From contig DKCJ01000006.1 in the NCBI GenBank assembly GCA_002451465.1, positions 14,861 to 78,860 on the forward strand: a stretch of 64,000 nucleotides of DNA, in the 5' to 3' direction. This DNA comes from Caryophanales bacterium UBA6877. GTDB taxonomy: Bacteria > Bacillota_I > Bacilli_A > RFN20 > CAG-826. Each line of letters opens with the position of its first letter. Within the stretch, counting starts at the first letter, position 1. The position numbers and the translations under genes are program-made. The notes beneath the pieces were generated by a model. That model ran no database searches. It saw nothing but the letters and a program-made list of their open reading frames with translations, and was not told the DNA's origin. Shown here in pieces: positions 1 through 7,909 of the stretch.

Positions 1-283
1 TAGTCATTTACTTAAAGGTTTAATGCATTTATTTAATACATATTGCGAAGATAAACCAATTAGAAGAGTGTGTATTTCGTATACTGATTTAACAAATAAA
101 GGTGTTCAACAATTATCACTTTTTAGTGATATAGAATCAATTGATAGTGAAGAAGAAATGTTTAATACATTAGATGAAGTAATGCATAAATTTGGTAAAA
201 ACAGCATTTCAAGAACAAGTGCCCTTAAAAAGGAAAGCACACTTAAAGAAAGACATAATCAAATAGGAGGTCATAGGAAATGA
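1..283 (+). CDS. Y-family DNA polymerase, UvrX/UmuC-like, C-terminal fragment
   Basis: The reading frame is open from the window edge, so only the last 93 or so residues are present. The fragment begins SHLLKGLM and contains the RRVCISYTDL and GVQQLSLFSD stretches typical of the C-terminal little-finger part of UvrX/UmuC-like translesion polymerases of Bacillota. The catalytic palm lies upstream of the window. The family inserts nucleotides opposite damaged bases and is normally SOS-induced. The stop codon overlaps the start of a YolD-type gene in an ATGA arrangement, the usual uvrX-yolD partnership. The family call rests on this tail and on the neighbour. No regulatory site is visible because the promoter is outside the window. 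Confidence 0.8.
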   Translation, partial: SHLLKGLMHLFNTYCEDKPIRRVCISYTDLTNKGVQQLSLFSDIESIDSEEEMFNTLDEVMHKFGKNSISRTSALKKESTLKERHNQIGGHRK

Positions 284-609
284 ACGATCGTGGTATGAAA
301 AAATGGCTTCCTTTTTCTTCATTAGTTGAGCAAAATGAATTTTTAGAAAAAATGATTTACGAGAAAAATAAAATTAAGAAGCCAAGAGTTTCTGTTGAAC
401 AAGCTAGAAAAATTGATTTAATATTACACGAACATAAAGATATTCCACTAACTTTTAAAATTTATTTTGACGGTTATTTATATACGTTTCGCGCTAAAAT
501 TGAAAAAATAGATATCGTTCATCATAATATTTATTTCAAAGATTTTTATATACCAATAAGCAATATTATTGATATTGATAATCCATCGGATTTTGATTTT
601 ATTTGTTAA
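280..609 (+). CDS. yolD: YolD-like protein
   Basis: This 109-residue protein opens with the DRGMKKW motif followed by LPFSSLVEQ, the family signature of YolD-like proteins. These are small proteins encoded directly after UvrX-type polymerases in Bacillus chromosomes and plasmids. Their biochemical role is not settled; a UmuD-like accessory role has been suggested from their position. The start ATG overlaps the polymerase stop codon and is preceded by a GGAGG ribosome binding site, so the two genes are translationally coupled. No signal peptide or membrane segment is present. A hairpin terminator follows at once. Confidence 0.85.
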   Translation: MNDRGMKKWLPFSSLVEQNEFLEKMIYEKNKIKKPRVSVEQARKIDLILHEHKDIPLTFKIYFDGYLYTFRAKIEKIDIVHHNIYFKDFYIPISNIIDIDNPSDFDFIC

Positions 610-610
610 A

Positions 611-636
611 AAAATGGTTCTTGTTAGAACCATTTT
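611..636. terminator. Bidirectional hairpin terminator between yolD and the M29 aminopeptidase
   Basis: AAAATGGTTC pairs with GAACCATTTT around a 6-nt loop, a perfect 10-bp stem flanked by A runs on the left and T runs on the right. It lies between two convergent genes, immediately after the yolD stop codon, and touches the stop codon of the minus-strand aminopeptidase. It can therefore serve both directions. Confidence 0.8.
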
Positions 637-1865
637 TATATTGCCCAGTTACCATTTTTAAATATTTGATGCTTTACGCCTTTATCATCAATTCCTACAA
701 CATCTAAGTCATTAGTCCCAATCATAAAATCAACATGACTTCCTGAATGATTAATTCCTTTTTTAGTAATTTCTTCAAGACTCATTTCTTCATAACCTTT
801 TAAAAGTGATGGAAAACCAGTACCTAAAGCAAGGTGGCAGGAGGCATTTTCATCATATAATGTGGAATAAAATAATACGCCAGTATTATTAATTGGTGAA
901 TCAAATGGAATAAGAGCCGCTTCACCTAAATATGAAGCATTCTCATCTACTTCTAACATTTGAGTTAACAATTCTTTTCCTTTTTTTGCACCATACTCTA
1001 TAACTCTACCTTCATGAAATTTAAACCAGAAATCTTCAATTAATTGACCTCTATAGCATAGTGGTTTAGAAGCATAAACAATTCCTTCTGCCTTACCCTT
1101 CATTGGACTAGTAAATAATTCTTCGCTTGGTATATTTGGTTGAAAATAGACTTTTGTTTTCATAGTAGATTCACCACCACCAAGCCATATAACATCAGGT
1201 ATTAAACCAATAGTTAAATCTGTTCCTAGAGAATTATGATAATGTAATTCACGTAAATTTAAAGAATTTAATATCTTCATTTTTTCATGAAGATTATTGT
1301 CATGTTCTTCCCAATTTTTCACAGGATCCCCTTCATAGGCTCTACTAACTTTTAAAATTAATTCCCATAAAGCTTCAACAGCTTTAGCTTTAGTTAAATT
1401 TGGGAAAACTTTTTTTGCCCAACCAACACTAGGAACTCCTGCAATACACCATTGATATTTTTCATCCATGTCATTTCTGAAACTTCTAATAATTTTAGTT
1501 AACTCTTTACTAGCTTTTCCATATTTATCAACATTGATTTTAGTTAAAGCTTCTGGATCATCAGATTCAATATAAATTCTACATGGTAATGTATCATGCC
1601 AATATTGCCATCTTTCTAATTGCCATTTATTTAATGAGCTAAGATCCTCTAAAGATTTATATTTATAATTATAGATTGTTAAAGTTGGATCATTCCATAA
1701 AACTAAAACATCTCTTGCTCCACACTTATAACATTCATTAACAAGCATCCTAATAAATTCGATTTGATCAAAGGAAGCGGTAATAACAACATCTTGTCCT
1801 TTTTGAATATTAACACCTGTTGAAGCAATTAAGTGTGCATACTCTTTTAAAATTGATTTTTTCAT
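636..1865 (-). CDS. M29-family metallo-aminopeptidase (AmpS/PepS type)
   Basis: A leucyl/broad-specificity aminopeptidase of the M29 (thermophilic aminopeptidase) family that trims N-terminal residues from peptides in the cytoplasm using a two-metal site. The diagnostic C-terminal block is present: a GEAAL..FDSPI segment, the NASCHLALG segment, and NHSGSHVDFMIG followed by DLDVVG, supplying the expected Glu/His/Asp metal ligands. The length (409 residues) is normal for the family. A start eight codons upstream exists, but the ATG at 1865 is preceded by AAGGAGAAT and is preferred. The gene is downstream of a small uncharacterised gene with an 11-nt gap, so it is probably cotranscribed with it and folD. 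Confidence 0.92.
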   Translation of the reverse strand: MKKSILKEYAHLIASTGVNIQKGQDVVITASFDQIEFIRMLVNECYKCGARDVLVLWNDPTLTIYNYKYKSLEDLSSLNKWQLERWQYWHDTLPCRIYIESDDPEALTKINVDKYGKASKELTKIIRSFRNDMDEKYQWCIAGVPSVGWAKKVFPNLTKAKAVEALWELILKVSRAYEGDPVKNWEEHDNNLHEKMKILNSLNLRELHYHNSLGTDLTIGLIPDVIWLGGGESTMKTKVYFQPNIPSEELFTSPMKGKAEGIVYASKPLCYRGQLIEDFWFKFHEGRVIEYGAKKGKELLTQMLEVDENASYLGEAALIPFDSPINNTGVLFYSTLYDENASCHLALGTGFPSLLKGYEEMSLEEITKKGINHSGSHVDFMIGTNDLDVVGIDDKGVKHQIFKNGNWAI

Positions 1866-1876
1866 CTTATTCTCCT

Positions 1877-2470
1877 TTATTTTTTGCATCCTGTAATTTC
1901 TTCAAACAATGGTAATGTTAAACACCAATCACAGAAAGCATGCCATTCATTTAATTTATGATTTTTTCTTTGATTAAAAATAGTTTTTAATTGTTGATAA
2001 TTTGTTGTCATTGATGCACCTAAACAAAATCCAGATGGCGTTGAAGCGACAAGCTCTCGCCACTTTGCTTTTTTCTCAGCAACATTTTCTTCAGGAATCT
2101 TATCATATTCATCTTTAATAGAATTTACGACAGCAATAACATTTTTATTAGTATCTTTAACGCATTGCTCAGCAATATTAAATTTTAATAAGCAATGCAT
2201 TGTTGATTGAGAGGAAATAAAGTCTAACCAATGGTATCTTTGCGCTTCTTTCCACCAAAATAATGGAGCAGTGATATCAAATTGTACTAATATTCCTTTT
2301 AAAAAATTATCATGTCCTTGTCCACTTACAGTGGTTCCAAGTTTTTCAGCCCTTGATAAATCTTTTTCATTTACTTCAGTTCTATCAAAAGCAGTTCTCA
2401 TAGGATTTCCGCTCGCTTTAAGAGCAAAATCTAATCCATATACTTTTGTGTTTTTAATATTAAATTCCAT
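1877..2470 (-). CDS. Uncharacterised protein, weakly reminiscent of ThyX-type proteins
   Basis: About 197 residues with no signal peptide or membrane segment. Two blocks stand out: APLFWWKEAQRYHWLDFISSQ near residue 70, and a C-terminal block with TTNYQQLKTIFNQRKNHKLNEW followed by WCLTLPLF, written here as two pieces of one helix-rich region. The pattern of an aromatic/Arg-Tyr segment followed by a QxRxxHxxxEW segment loosely recalls flavin-dependent thymidylate synthase, but the ThyX RHR motif is not present, so I do not assign that activity. The ATG at 2470 has a GAGGA site and is preferred to the upstream GTG at 2485. It sits one base after folD, in an operon with folD and the M29 peptidase. 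A link to folate metabolism would be a guess from position only. Confidence 0.6.
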   Translation of the reverse strand: MEFNIKNTKVYGLDFALKASGNPMRTAFDRTEVNEKDLSRAEKLGTTVSGQGHDNFLKGILVQFDITAPLFWWKEAQRYHWLDFISSQSTMHCLLKFNIAEQCVKDTNKNVIAVVNSIKDEYDKIPEENVAEKKAKWRELVASTPSGFCLGASMTTNYQQLKTIFNQRKNHKLNEWHAFCDWCLTLPLFEEITGCKK

Positions 2471-2471
2471 A

Positions 2472-3266
2472 TTATTTTTCCTCACATGCTTCTTTTAAAT
2501 TTATTAATAACGCTAAACGCGTAAGTAATCCAACACCACCAGGTACTGGTGATTGATATGCTACATTTAAATTTGGGATGCAATCACCATATAGTTTTCC
2601 ATCAACTCTATTAATTCCTACATCGAAAACTACACAATCTTTTTTAAAATTAAATCTATTATCAACATTATATTTTCTACCAATAGAAACAACTATAAGG
2701 TCTGCATGTTCTATATAAAATTTTTTATCTTCTTCTGTAGTTTTAGTATGCAAATTTATAACATTCATATCTAGAGAAAGAAGGGCTTTTTGCATAGGTT
2801 TTCCAACAATATTGCTCCTTCCTAAAACTACCGCATTTCTGCCTTTAAAAACATAATTATTGTCTTTTAAAAATTCTATTATTCCTTTTGGTGTTGCAGG
2901 TGTGAATTTAGAATATTCATTAAATCCATCGACATCTTTTGAAGTATCTATTGTTCTTTTAATTAATTCTTCATCAATATGTTTAGGAAGAGGCATTTGC
3001 ACAATTATCCCATCAACATCTTGATCAATATTAAATTTATTAATTAACTCTATAAGAATTTCTTCGCTAGTTTCCTCTGATAATTTAATTAACTTTGCAT
3101 CAACATTAATTTCTGCACAATCTTTTAATTTCCCCCTTATATAAGCATTACTTGCGGGATCATCATTAAGTTGAATGATTACTAAAACTTTTCGCTTATC
3201 AAATTTATCAAAAAAAGTTTTTAGTTCTCTTTTTTTGATTTCTACATATTCTTTTATATTTTTCAT
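2472..3266 (-). CDS. folD: FolD, methylenetetrahydrofolate dehydrogenase/cyclohydrolase
   Basis: This bifunctional cytoplasmic enzyme interconverts 5,10-methylene-THF, 5,10-methenyl-THF and 10-formyl-THF using NADP, supplying one-carbon units for purine, thymidylate and initiator-tRNA formylation. The sequence shows the N-terminal folate-site segment PASNAYIRGKLKDC, the VQMPLPKHI motif, the nucleotide-binding GRSNIVGKP motif near residue 150 and the C-terminal PVPGGVGLLT motif. At 264 residues it is slightly shorter than the usual 280. It is the first gene of a probable three-gene minus-strand operon. No strong ribosome binding site is visible upstream of the ATG. Confidence 0.95.
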   Translation of the reverse strand: MKNIKEYVEIKKRELKTFFDKFDKRKVLVIIQLNDDPASNAYIRGKLKDCAEINVDAKLIKLSEETSEEILIELINKFNIDQDVDGIIVQMPLPKHIDEELIKRTIDTSKDVDGFNEYSKFTPATPKGIIEFLKDNNYVFKGRNAVVLGRSNIVGKPMQKALLSLDMNVINLHTKTTEEDKKFYIEHADLIVVSIGRKYNVDNRFNFKKDCVVFDVGINRVDGKLYGDCIPNLNVAYQSPVPGGVGLLTRLALLINLKEACEEK

Positions 3267-3310
3267 AATCTTAATTTTACCAAAAGAAAAGTTTTTTAAA
3301 ATAACAACTT

Positions 3311-3343
3311 TTAAAAAAGAAAAACAAGGTTTTCACCTTGTTT
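3311..3343 (-). terminator. Terminator of secG
   Basis: AAACAAGGT and ACCTTGTTT form a 9-bp stem with a 4-nt loop. On the minus strand it is followed by a T-rich tract (TTCTTTTTT). It overlaps the secG stop codon, so termination is placed directly at the end of that gene. Confidence 0.8.
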
Positions 3344-3641
3344 ACATTCTTAATAAATTAACGATTACATTTATTGCAGTTGTCGTCGTATCATCAGTTG
3401 CTGGCGTTTCAGCTTTAACAAGAACACTGCTTAATAAAGCAAAGAATAAAAATATAATACCAAACCCTAAGGTTAAATAAGAAATGATTAATTCACTTCC
3501 TCTTTCCTTGGTTTTAACAAATACGTTCATACCACCACCAGTAATAGCACCAGAAGCACCTTCACTCTTACCACCTTGGAGTAAACTTAAAACAATTATA
3601 ATAAAACAAACAAACCAAAATACATAATCAAACCATTGCAT
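3342..3641 (-). CDS. secG: SecG, preprotein translocase subunit
   Basis: A 99-residue membrane protein with two hydrophobic segments (about residues 5-25 and 50-72) separated by the LLQGGKSEGASGAITGG loop that marks SecG. SecG associates with SecYE and stimulates SecA-driven protein export. A longer frame exists upstream, but the ATG at 3641 stands seven bases after GGAGG, whereas the ATG two codons earlier is too close to it. The C-terminal tail after the second helix is Thr-rich and poorly conserved. The gene is flanked by its own terminator and stands alone between uvrB and folD. Confidence 0.92.
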   Translation of the reverse strand: MQWFDYVFWFVCFIIIVLSLLQGGKSEGASGAITGGGMNVFVKTKERGSELIISYLTLGFGIIFLFFALLSSVLVKAETPATDDTTTTAINVIVNLLRM

Positions 3642-3779
3642 AATCATACCTCCAATGTTCGCATTTAATCTTAATCTTAAATCTTTCAAAAGTCTACAAT
3701 TTCTTAAGGAAATTAAATAAGTAATGTAATAAGTCTGTAGTTAATAAAGAATTAATGAAATATAAATTTTAAACAACAT

Positions 3780-5756
3780 CTATAATTCACTCTTTAAATC
3801 AAATAAAGCATCTCTTAATTTTATAGCTTTTTCAAAATCAAATTCCTTTGCTGCTTTTTTCATTTCAGATTCAAGTTGAGCGACCTTCTTTTTAATTTCA
3901 CTCTTACTTAATTTACCTTTATTTTCAATTGCCTCTTCATCCGCTTTTTTGAAATTTGTTATAGGAGGTTTGATTTCTTTTATAATTGTTTCAGGAACAA
4001 TACCATTCTCTTCATTATATTTCTCTTGAATGCTTCTTCTTCTATTAGTTTCATTTATACATAACTTCATTGATTCAGTTATAGAATCTGCATACATAAT
4101 AGCTAATCCATTTTTATTTCTTGCAGCTCTTCCAACAACTTGTATTAATGAACGTTCGCTTCTTAAAAAGCCTTCTTTATCAGCATCTAAAATACCAATT
4201 AAACTAACTTCTGGAATATCAAGACCTTCTCTTAAAAGATTAATACCAACTAACACATCATATTTCCCTTTTCGCAATTGATATATAATTTCGCTTCTTT
4301 CAAGAGTTTTGCATTCACTATGTAAATAAACTGTTTTAATACCTTTTTCTTTTAAATATTTTGTTAAATCTTCAGCCATTTTAATGGTCAAAGTAACAAT
4401 CATAGTTCTTTCATGTCTTTCAATTCTCTTTTTAATTTCGTAAATTAAATCATCAACTTGATTCAAAGTTGGTCGAACCTCAATTTTTGGGTCTAATAAA
4501 CCCGTTGGACGAATAATTTGTTCAGCAAAAACATGATGCGTTAATTCAAGCTCATAATCTCCAGGTGTAGCCGAAGTAAATATAACTTGTGAAATTTCTC
4601 CTTCAAATTCTTTAAAATTTAAAGGTCTATTATCAAGTGCACTAGGTAATCTAAAACCATAGTCAACCAAAGTTTGTTTTCTTGAATGATCACCATTATA
4701 CATACCACGAATTTGTGGTATTGAAACATGAGATTCATCAATAAACATAAGATAATCTTTCCCAAAATAGTCTAATAAACAAAATGGTTTTTCACCAGGT
4801 TTTCTTCGATCAATATAGCGAGCATAATTTTCAATTCCAGGACAGATTCCAAATTCTTGAAGATTTTCAACATCTTGATTAGTTCTCATCTCAATTCTTT
4901 CTGCTTCAAGTAATTTTCCTTCTTTTTTAAAATAGTCAACACGCTCCTTTAAGTCATCAAGAATTTGTTCACAAACGCTTTTCACACGTTCAAAAGTCGA
5001 AGCATGATCGTAAGCAGGAAAAATTGGATAGGTTTTAAAGGACTCTAATACTTCGCCCGTAACAAAATTAACACTACTAATCGACTCAACTTCATCATCA
5101 AAAGTAGAAACTCTAATAAATTTCTCCTTTGAAGATATTGGAAAAATATCAATTATGTCACCATTTACTCTAAATTTTCCAGGACCAAAATCAATATTGT
5201 TTTTCTTATATTGAGATTCAATTAATCTCTTTAAGAACTCTTTTCTATTTATCTTTTCATCTACTCTTACATCAAAAACAAGCTTAATATATTCGCTTGG
5301 ATCTGTTAAACCATAAATTGAAGCAACCGATGCAACAACAATTGTATCTTTCCTTTCAAGAACAGAATTAATTGCACTAGTTCTCATCATTTCAATTTCT
5401 TCATTCATTAAAGCACTTTTATCAATATATGTATCACTTGATGGGATATAGGCTTCTGGTTGATAAAAATCGAAATTACTAACAAAATATTCAACTCTAT
5501 TATTAGGAAAAAGATTTTTCATTTCTTCGTAAACTTGCCCAGCTAGTGTTTTATTTGGTTCTAAAATTATCGTTGGTTTTTGTGTTCTTTCTATAACATT
5601 AGCCATGGTAAAGGTTTTACCAGTTCCGGTTGCCCCAAGCAATACTTGATATTTTTCATGGTTATTTATACCATCTACTAATTGTTTAATTGCTTTAGGT
5701 TGATCACCTGTAGGTTTAAAATTACTAACTATTTTAAATGGATTATTTGTTATCAT
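3780..5756 (-). CDS. uvrB: UvrB, excinuclease ABC subunit B
   Basis: UvrB verifies damage delivered by UvrA and recruits UvrC for dual incision in nucleotide excision repair. The 658-residue protein has the Walker A motif GATGTGKT at residues 41-48, the beta-hairpin region with FYQPEAYIPSSDTYIDKS near residue 95, the helicase motif QVVGRAARN near residue 540, and the C-terminal UVR domain (about 620-655) that contacts UvrC. The start has an AAGGAAAG site. It overlaps the end of the upstream yitT-type gene by 14 bases, indicating cotranscription with the prfB group. uvrA and uvrC are not in this window. Confidence 0.98.
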   Translation of the reverse strand: MITNNPFKIVSNFKPTGDQPKAIKQLVDGINNHEKYQVLLGATGTGKTFTMANVIERTQKPTIILEPNKTLAGQVYEEMKNLFPNNRVEYFVSNFDFYQPEAYIPSSDTYIDKSALMNEEIEMMRTSAINSVLERKDTIVVASVASIYGLTDPSEYIKLVFDVRVDEKINRKEFLKRLIESQYKKNNIDFGPGKFRVNGDIIDIFPISSKEKFIRVSTFDDEVESISSVNFVTGEVLESFKTYPIFPAYDHASTFERVKSVCEQILDDLKERVDYFKKEGKLLEAERIEMRTNQDVENLQEFGICPGIENYARYIDRRKPGEKPFCLLDYFGKDYLMFIDESHVSIPQIRGMYNGDHSRKQTLVDYGFRLPSALDNRPLNFKEFEGEISQVIFTSATPGDYELELTHHVFAEQIIRPTGLLDPKIEVRPTLNQVDDLIYEIKKRIERHERTMIVTLTIKMAEDLTKYLKEKGIKTVYLHSECKTLERSEIIYQLRKGKYDVLVGINLLREGLDIPEVSLIGILDADKEGFLRSERSLIQVVGRAARNKNGLAIMYADSITESMKLCINETNRRRSIQEKYNEENGIVPETIIKEIKPPITNFKKADEEAIENKGKLSKSEIKKKVAQLESEMKKAAKEFDFEKAIKLRDALFDLKSEL

Positions 5757-6789
5757 TTTTCTTTCCTTTTTTATTAAATAAATCTTTTTTTAGCATATTG
5801 ATTGTATTGTCTTTTGATGAAATAAGAGGCGTCCAACCATAACCATTTACTTGCTTTGCTTGATAACATACTAAAAAAGCATTTGGGTCAATCTTTGCGA
5901 TTTCATTTTTAATTTTCACAAATTCACGTGTCCTTATAACTACTCTAATAACCTTACGATTTATTTTAGAAAAACCACCAATTGCATCATAAATAGTTGA
6001 TGATCTTTTAAGATTTGAAATAACATAATCATTAATTTCTTTATATTTAGTTGTATTTATATCAATGACTAAACCAGAACCAATGTTATAAATAATATCT
6101 ATCATTAATGATGCTATTCCAGCACTTAAAATACCAATAAGTGCACTATAAACACCAAAAGAACTCCTATTTATAATACTTATTATTAAACCCACACTAA
6201 TAATTAAACCATCACATAATAAACTTAAAATGCTAGTTTTAATGTTAGTAAATTTATTAATTATAAAAACCAAAACATCAATACCACCAGTTGAGCCGCC
6301 ACCATTAAAAGTGATAGCGCAACCAATGCCTGTTAAAGCTCCTCCAGCAATTGCTATAATAATCAATCTTCCAAAATCCATAAGTTCTAAATTGGTAACG
6401 ATAAGACTACCATTACTTAATTGCACTTCCATTCCATCAACAACCAATAATGAAATAATATTAAAACCTATATTTGTCCTTAACAAAATAGACAACAAAA
6501 TAGGATAAAAAATCGTAGCAATTAAAGTCGATAACGAAAATTTTATTCCAAGAAATATAACTCCAAAAACAAAAAGCGTCCACATTATAATATATGACCA
6601 AGCATCAACGCTTAAAAATCCAAGTTTACTTAAAAGTATTCCAATGCTACCAACTCCACCACTAACAATAGAAAAAGGAACCAAAAAAATACCAGTACCT
6701 AATGCTAGAATAATTGTTCCTAACAATGTCAAAGAAATACTTTTAAAACTACTTCTTAAATCAATTTTTAAAAAATTATTTCTAATCAT
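5743..6789 (-). CDS. YitT-family membrane protein (DUF161/DUF2179)
   Basis: A 348-residue integral membrane protein. The N-terminal 210 or so residues contain about five to six hydrophobic segments with the glycine-rich motifs [20 protein letters not shown] and [11 protein letters not shown] that mark the YitT family. The C-terminal 80 or so residues form the soluble DUF2179 domain ([23 protein letters not shown]). The molecular function is not established for the family. The ATG at 6789 has AAGGAAAT at proper spacing and overlaps the prfB stop as ATGATTAG, so it is translationally coupled to prfB. An in-frame ATG eight codons upstream is less likely. Confidence 0.9.
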   Translation of the reverse strand: MIRNNFLKIDLRSSFKSISLTLLGTIILALGTGIFLVPFSIVSGGVGSIGILLSKLGFLSVDAWSYIIMWTLFVFGVIFLGIKFSLSTLIATIFYPILLSILLRTNIGFNIISLLVVDGMEVQLSNGSLIVTNLELMDFGRLIIIAIAGGALTGIGCAITFNGGGSTGGIDVLVFIINKFTNIKTSILSLLCDGLIISVGLIISIINRSSFGVYSALIGILSAGIASLMIDIIYNIGSGLVIDINTTKYKEINDYVISNLKRSSTIYDAIGGFSKINRKVIRVVIRTREFVKIKNEIAKIDPNAFLVCYQAKQVNGYGWTPLISSKDNTINMLKKDLFNKKGKKNDNK

Positions 6790-7898
6790 TTTTAATATTT
6801 CCTTTGGCAACATATTCTAGATAGCCAAATACAAATTTATTAATATCGCCATCCATTACGTTTTCTATCTGAGTGTCTTCAATACCAGTCCTATTATCTT
6901 TAACAAGAGTATATGGGCAAAAAACGTAACTCCTAATTTGACTGCCCCATTCAATATTTTTCTTTTGACCGATGATATTATTTAATTTCTCTTCGTTTTT
7001 CTCTTTTTCTAATTCATATAATTTAGAGCGAAGCATATTCATGGCCATTTCTTTATTTTTTATTTGAAACCTATCAATTTGACAAGAAACAACAATCCCG
7101 GTAGGAATATGCGTAATTCTTACAGCGGTCTCTACTTTGTTAACATTTTGTCCACCAGCACCACTTGCTCTATAAGTATCAATTTTTAGATCAGAATCCT
7201 TAATTTCAATATCGATATCATTATCAAATTCAGGAACAACATTTACGCTTGCAAAAGAGGTATGTCTTCTTTTATTTGCATCAAAAGGTGATATTCTAAC
7301 TAATCTATGTACACCTTTTTCGCCTTTTAATAAACCATATGCATATTTTCCGCTTATAAGAAGAGTAACAGACTTAATCCCCGCCTCTTCGCCTACTTCA
7401 TAATCAGCAATTTTGTAAACTAAATTATTTCTTTCACAAAATCTAGTGTACATTCTTAATAACATATTAGCCCAATCACAAGCCTCGGTTCCGCCAGCAC
7501 CAGGATGAATATCTAAAATACAATTAAGATTATCAAATTTTCCACTAAAAAGAACGATATGCTTTAGCTCCGATAAGTTCTTCATCATTTCTTTATATTC
7601 ATCGCTTGCTAACTCAATCATTTCAGTGTCATTAACATCAAGCGTATCAAAAACTTCTAATAAATCATTAATTTCTTTATTAGTTTTTAAAAATAATTCT
7701 TTTTTATGAATTAATTCGTTTTTATGATCAATTATTTTACTGGCTTCACGTTGATTAAGCCAAAATTTATCATCACCACTTTGTTTATCAATAGAATTTA
7801 TTTCTTCATCAATTTTAGGGAGGTCAAAGAGAATTACCGAGCTTGGTAATCTCTACTTTTGCCTCATTTAATCCTTCCTTTAATAAATATAATTCCAT
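6782..7898 (-). CDS. prfB: RF2, peptide chain release factor 2, made by programmed +1 frameshift
   Basis: RF2 recognises UAA and UGA stop codons and triggers peptide release. The gene is in two frames. Codons 1-24 start at the ATG at 7898 (AAGGA site upstream) and run into an in-frame TGA at 7826-7824. A +1 shift on CTT-TGA-C restores the frame, giving LDLPKIDEE and a total of 371 residues, normal for RF2. The downstream frame carries the RF2 stop-recognition motif SPF (203-205) and the catalytic GGQ (248-250). Without the shift only a 24-residue peptide is made. This is the known autoregulation of RF2: low RF2 favours the shift. It lies between secA and the yitT-type gene. Confidence 0.97.
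7823..7829 (-). promoter_or_regulatory. prfB programmed +1 frameshift site (CTTTGAC)
   Basis: CTT TGA C at codons 24-25 of prfB is the conserved RF2 slippery sequence. The zero frame ends at TGA and the +1 frame continues with GAC. In most bacteria a Shine-Dalgarno-like AGGGGG lies just upstream; no such purine run is seen here. Confidence 0.95.
7828..7854 (-). promoter_or_regulatory. Stem-loop immediately 5' of the prfB frameshift site
   Basis: On the minus strand AGAGATTACC pairs with GGTAAT-T-CTCT around the loop AAGCTC. That gives ten base pairs with one bulged T, and the 3' arm runs into the first two bases of the slippery CTT codon. The stem occupies the place where a Shine-Dalgarno-like stimulator is expected. 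A role in frameshifting is inference. Confidence 0.5.
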
Positions 7899-7909
7899 TT
7901 TAAATATCC

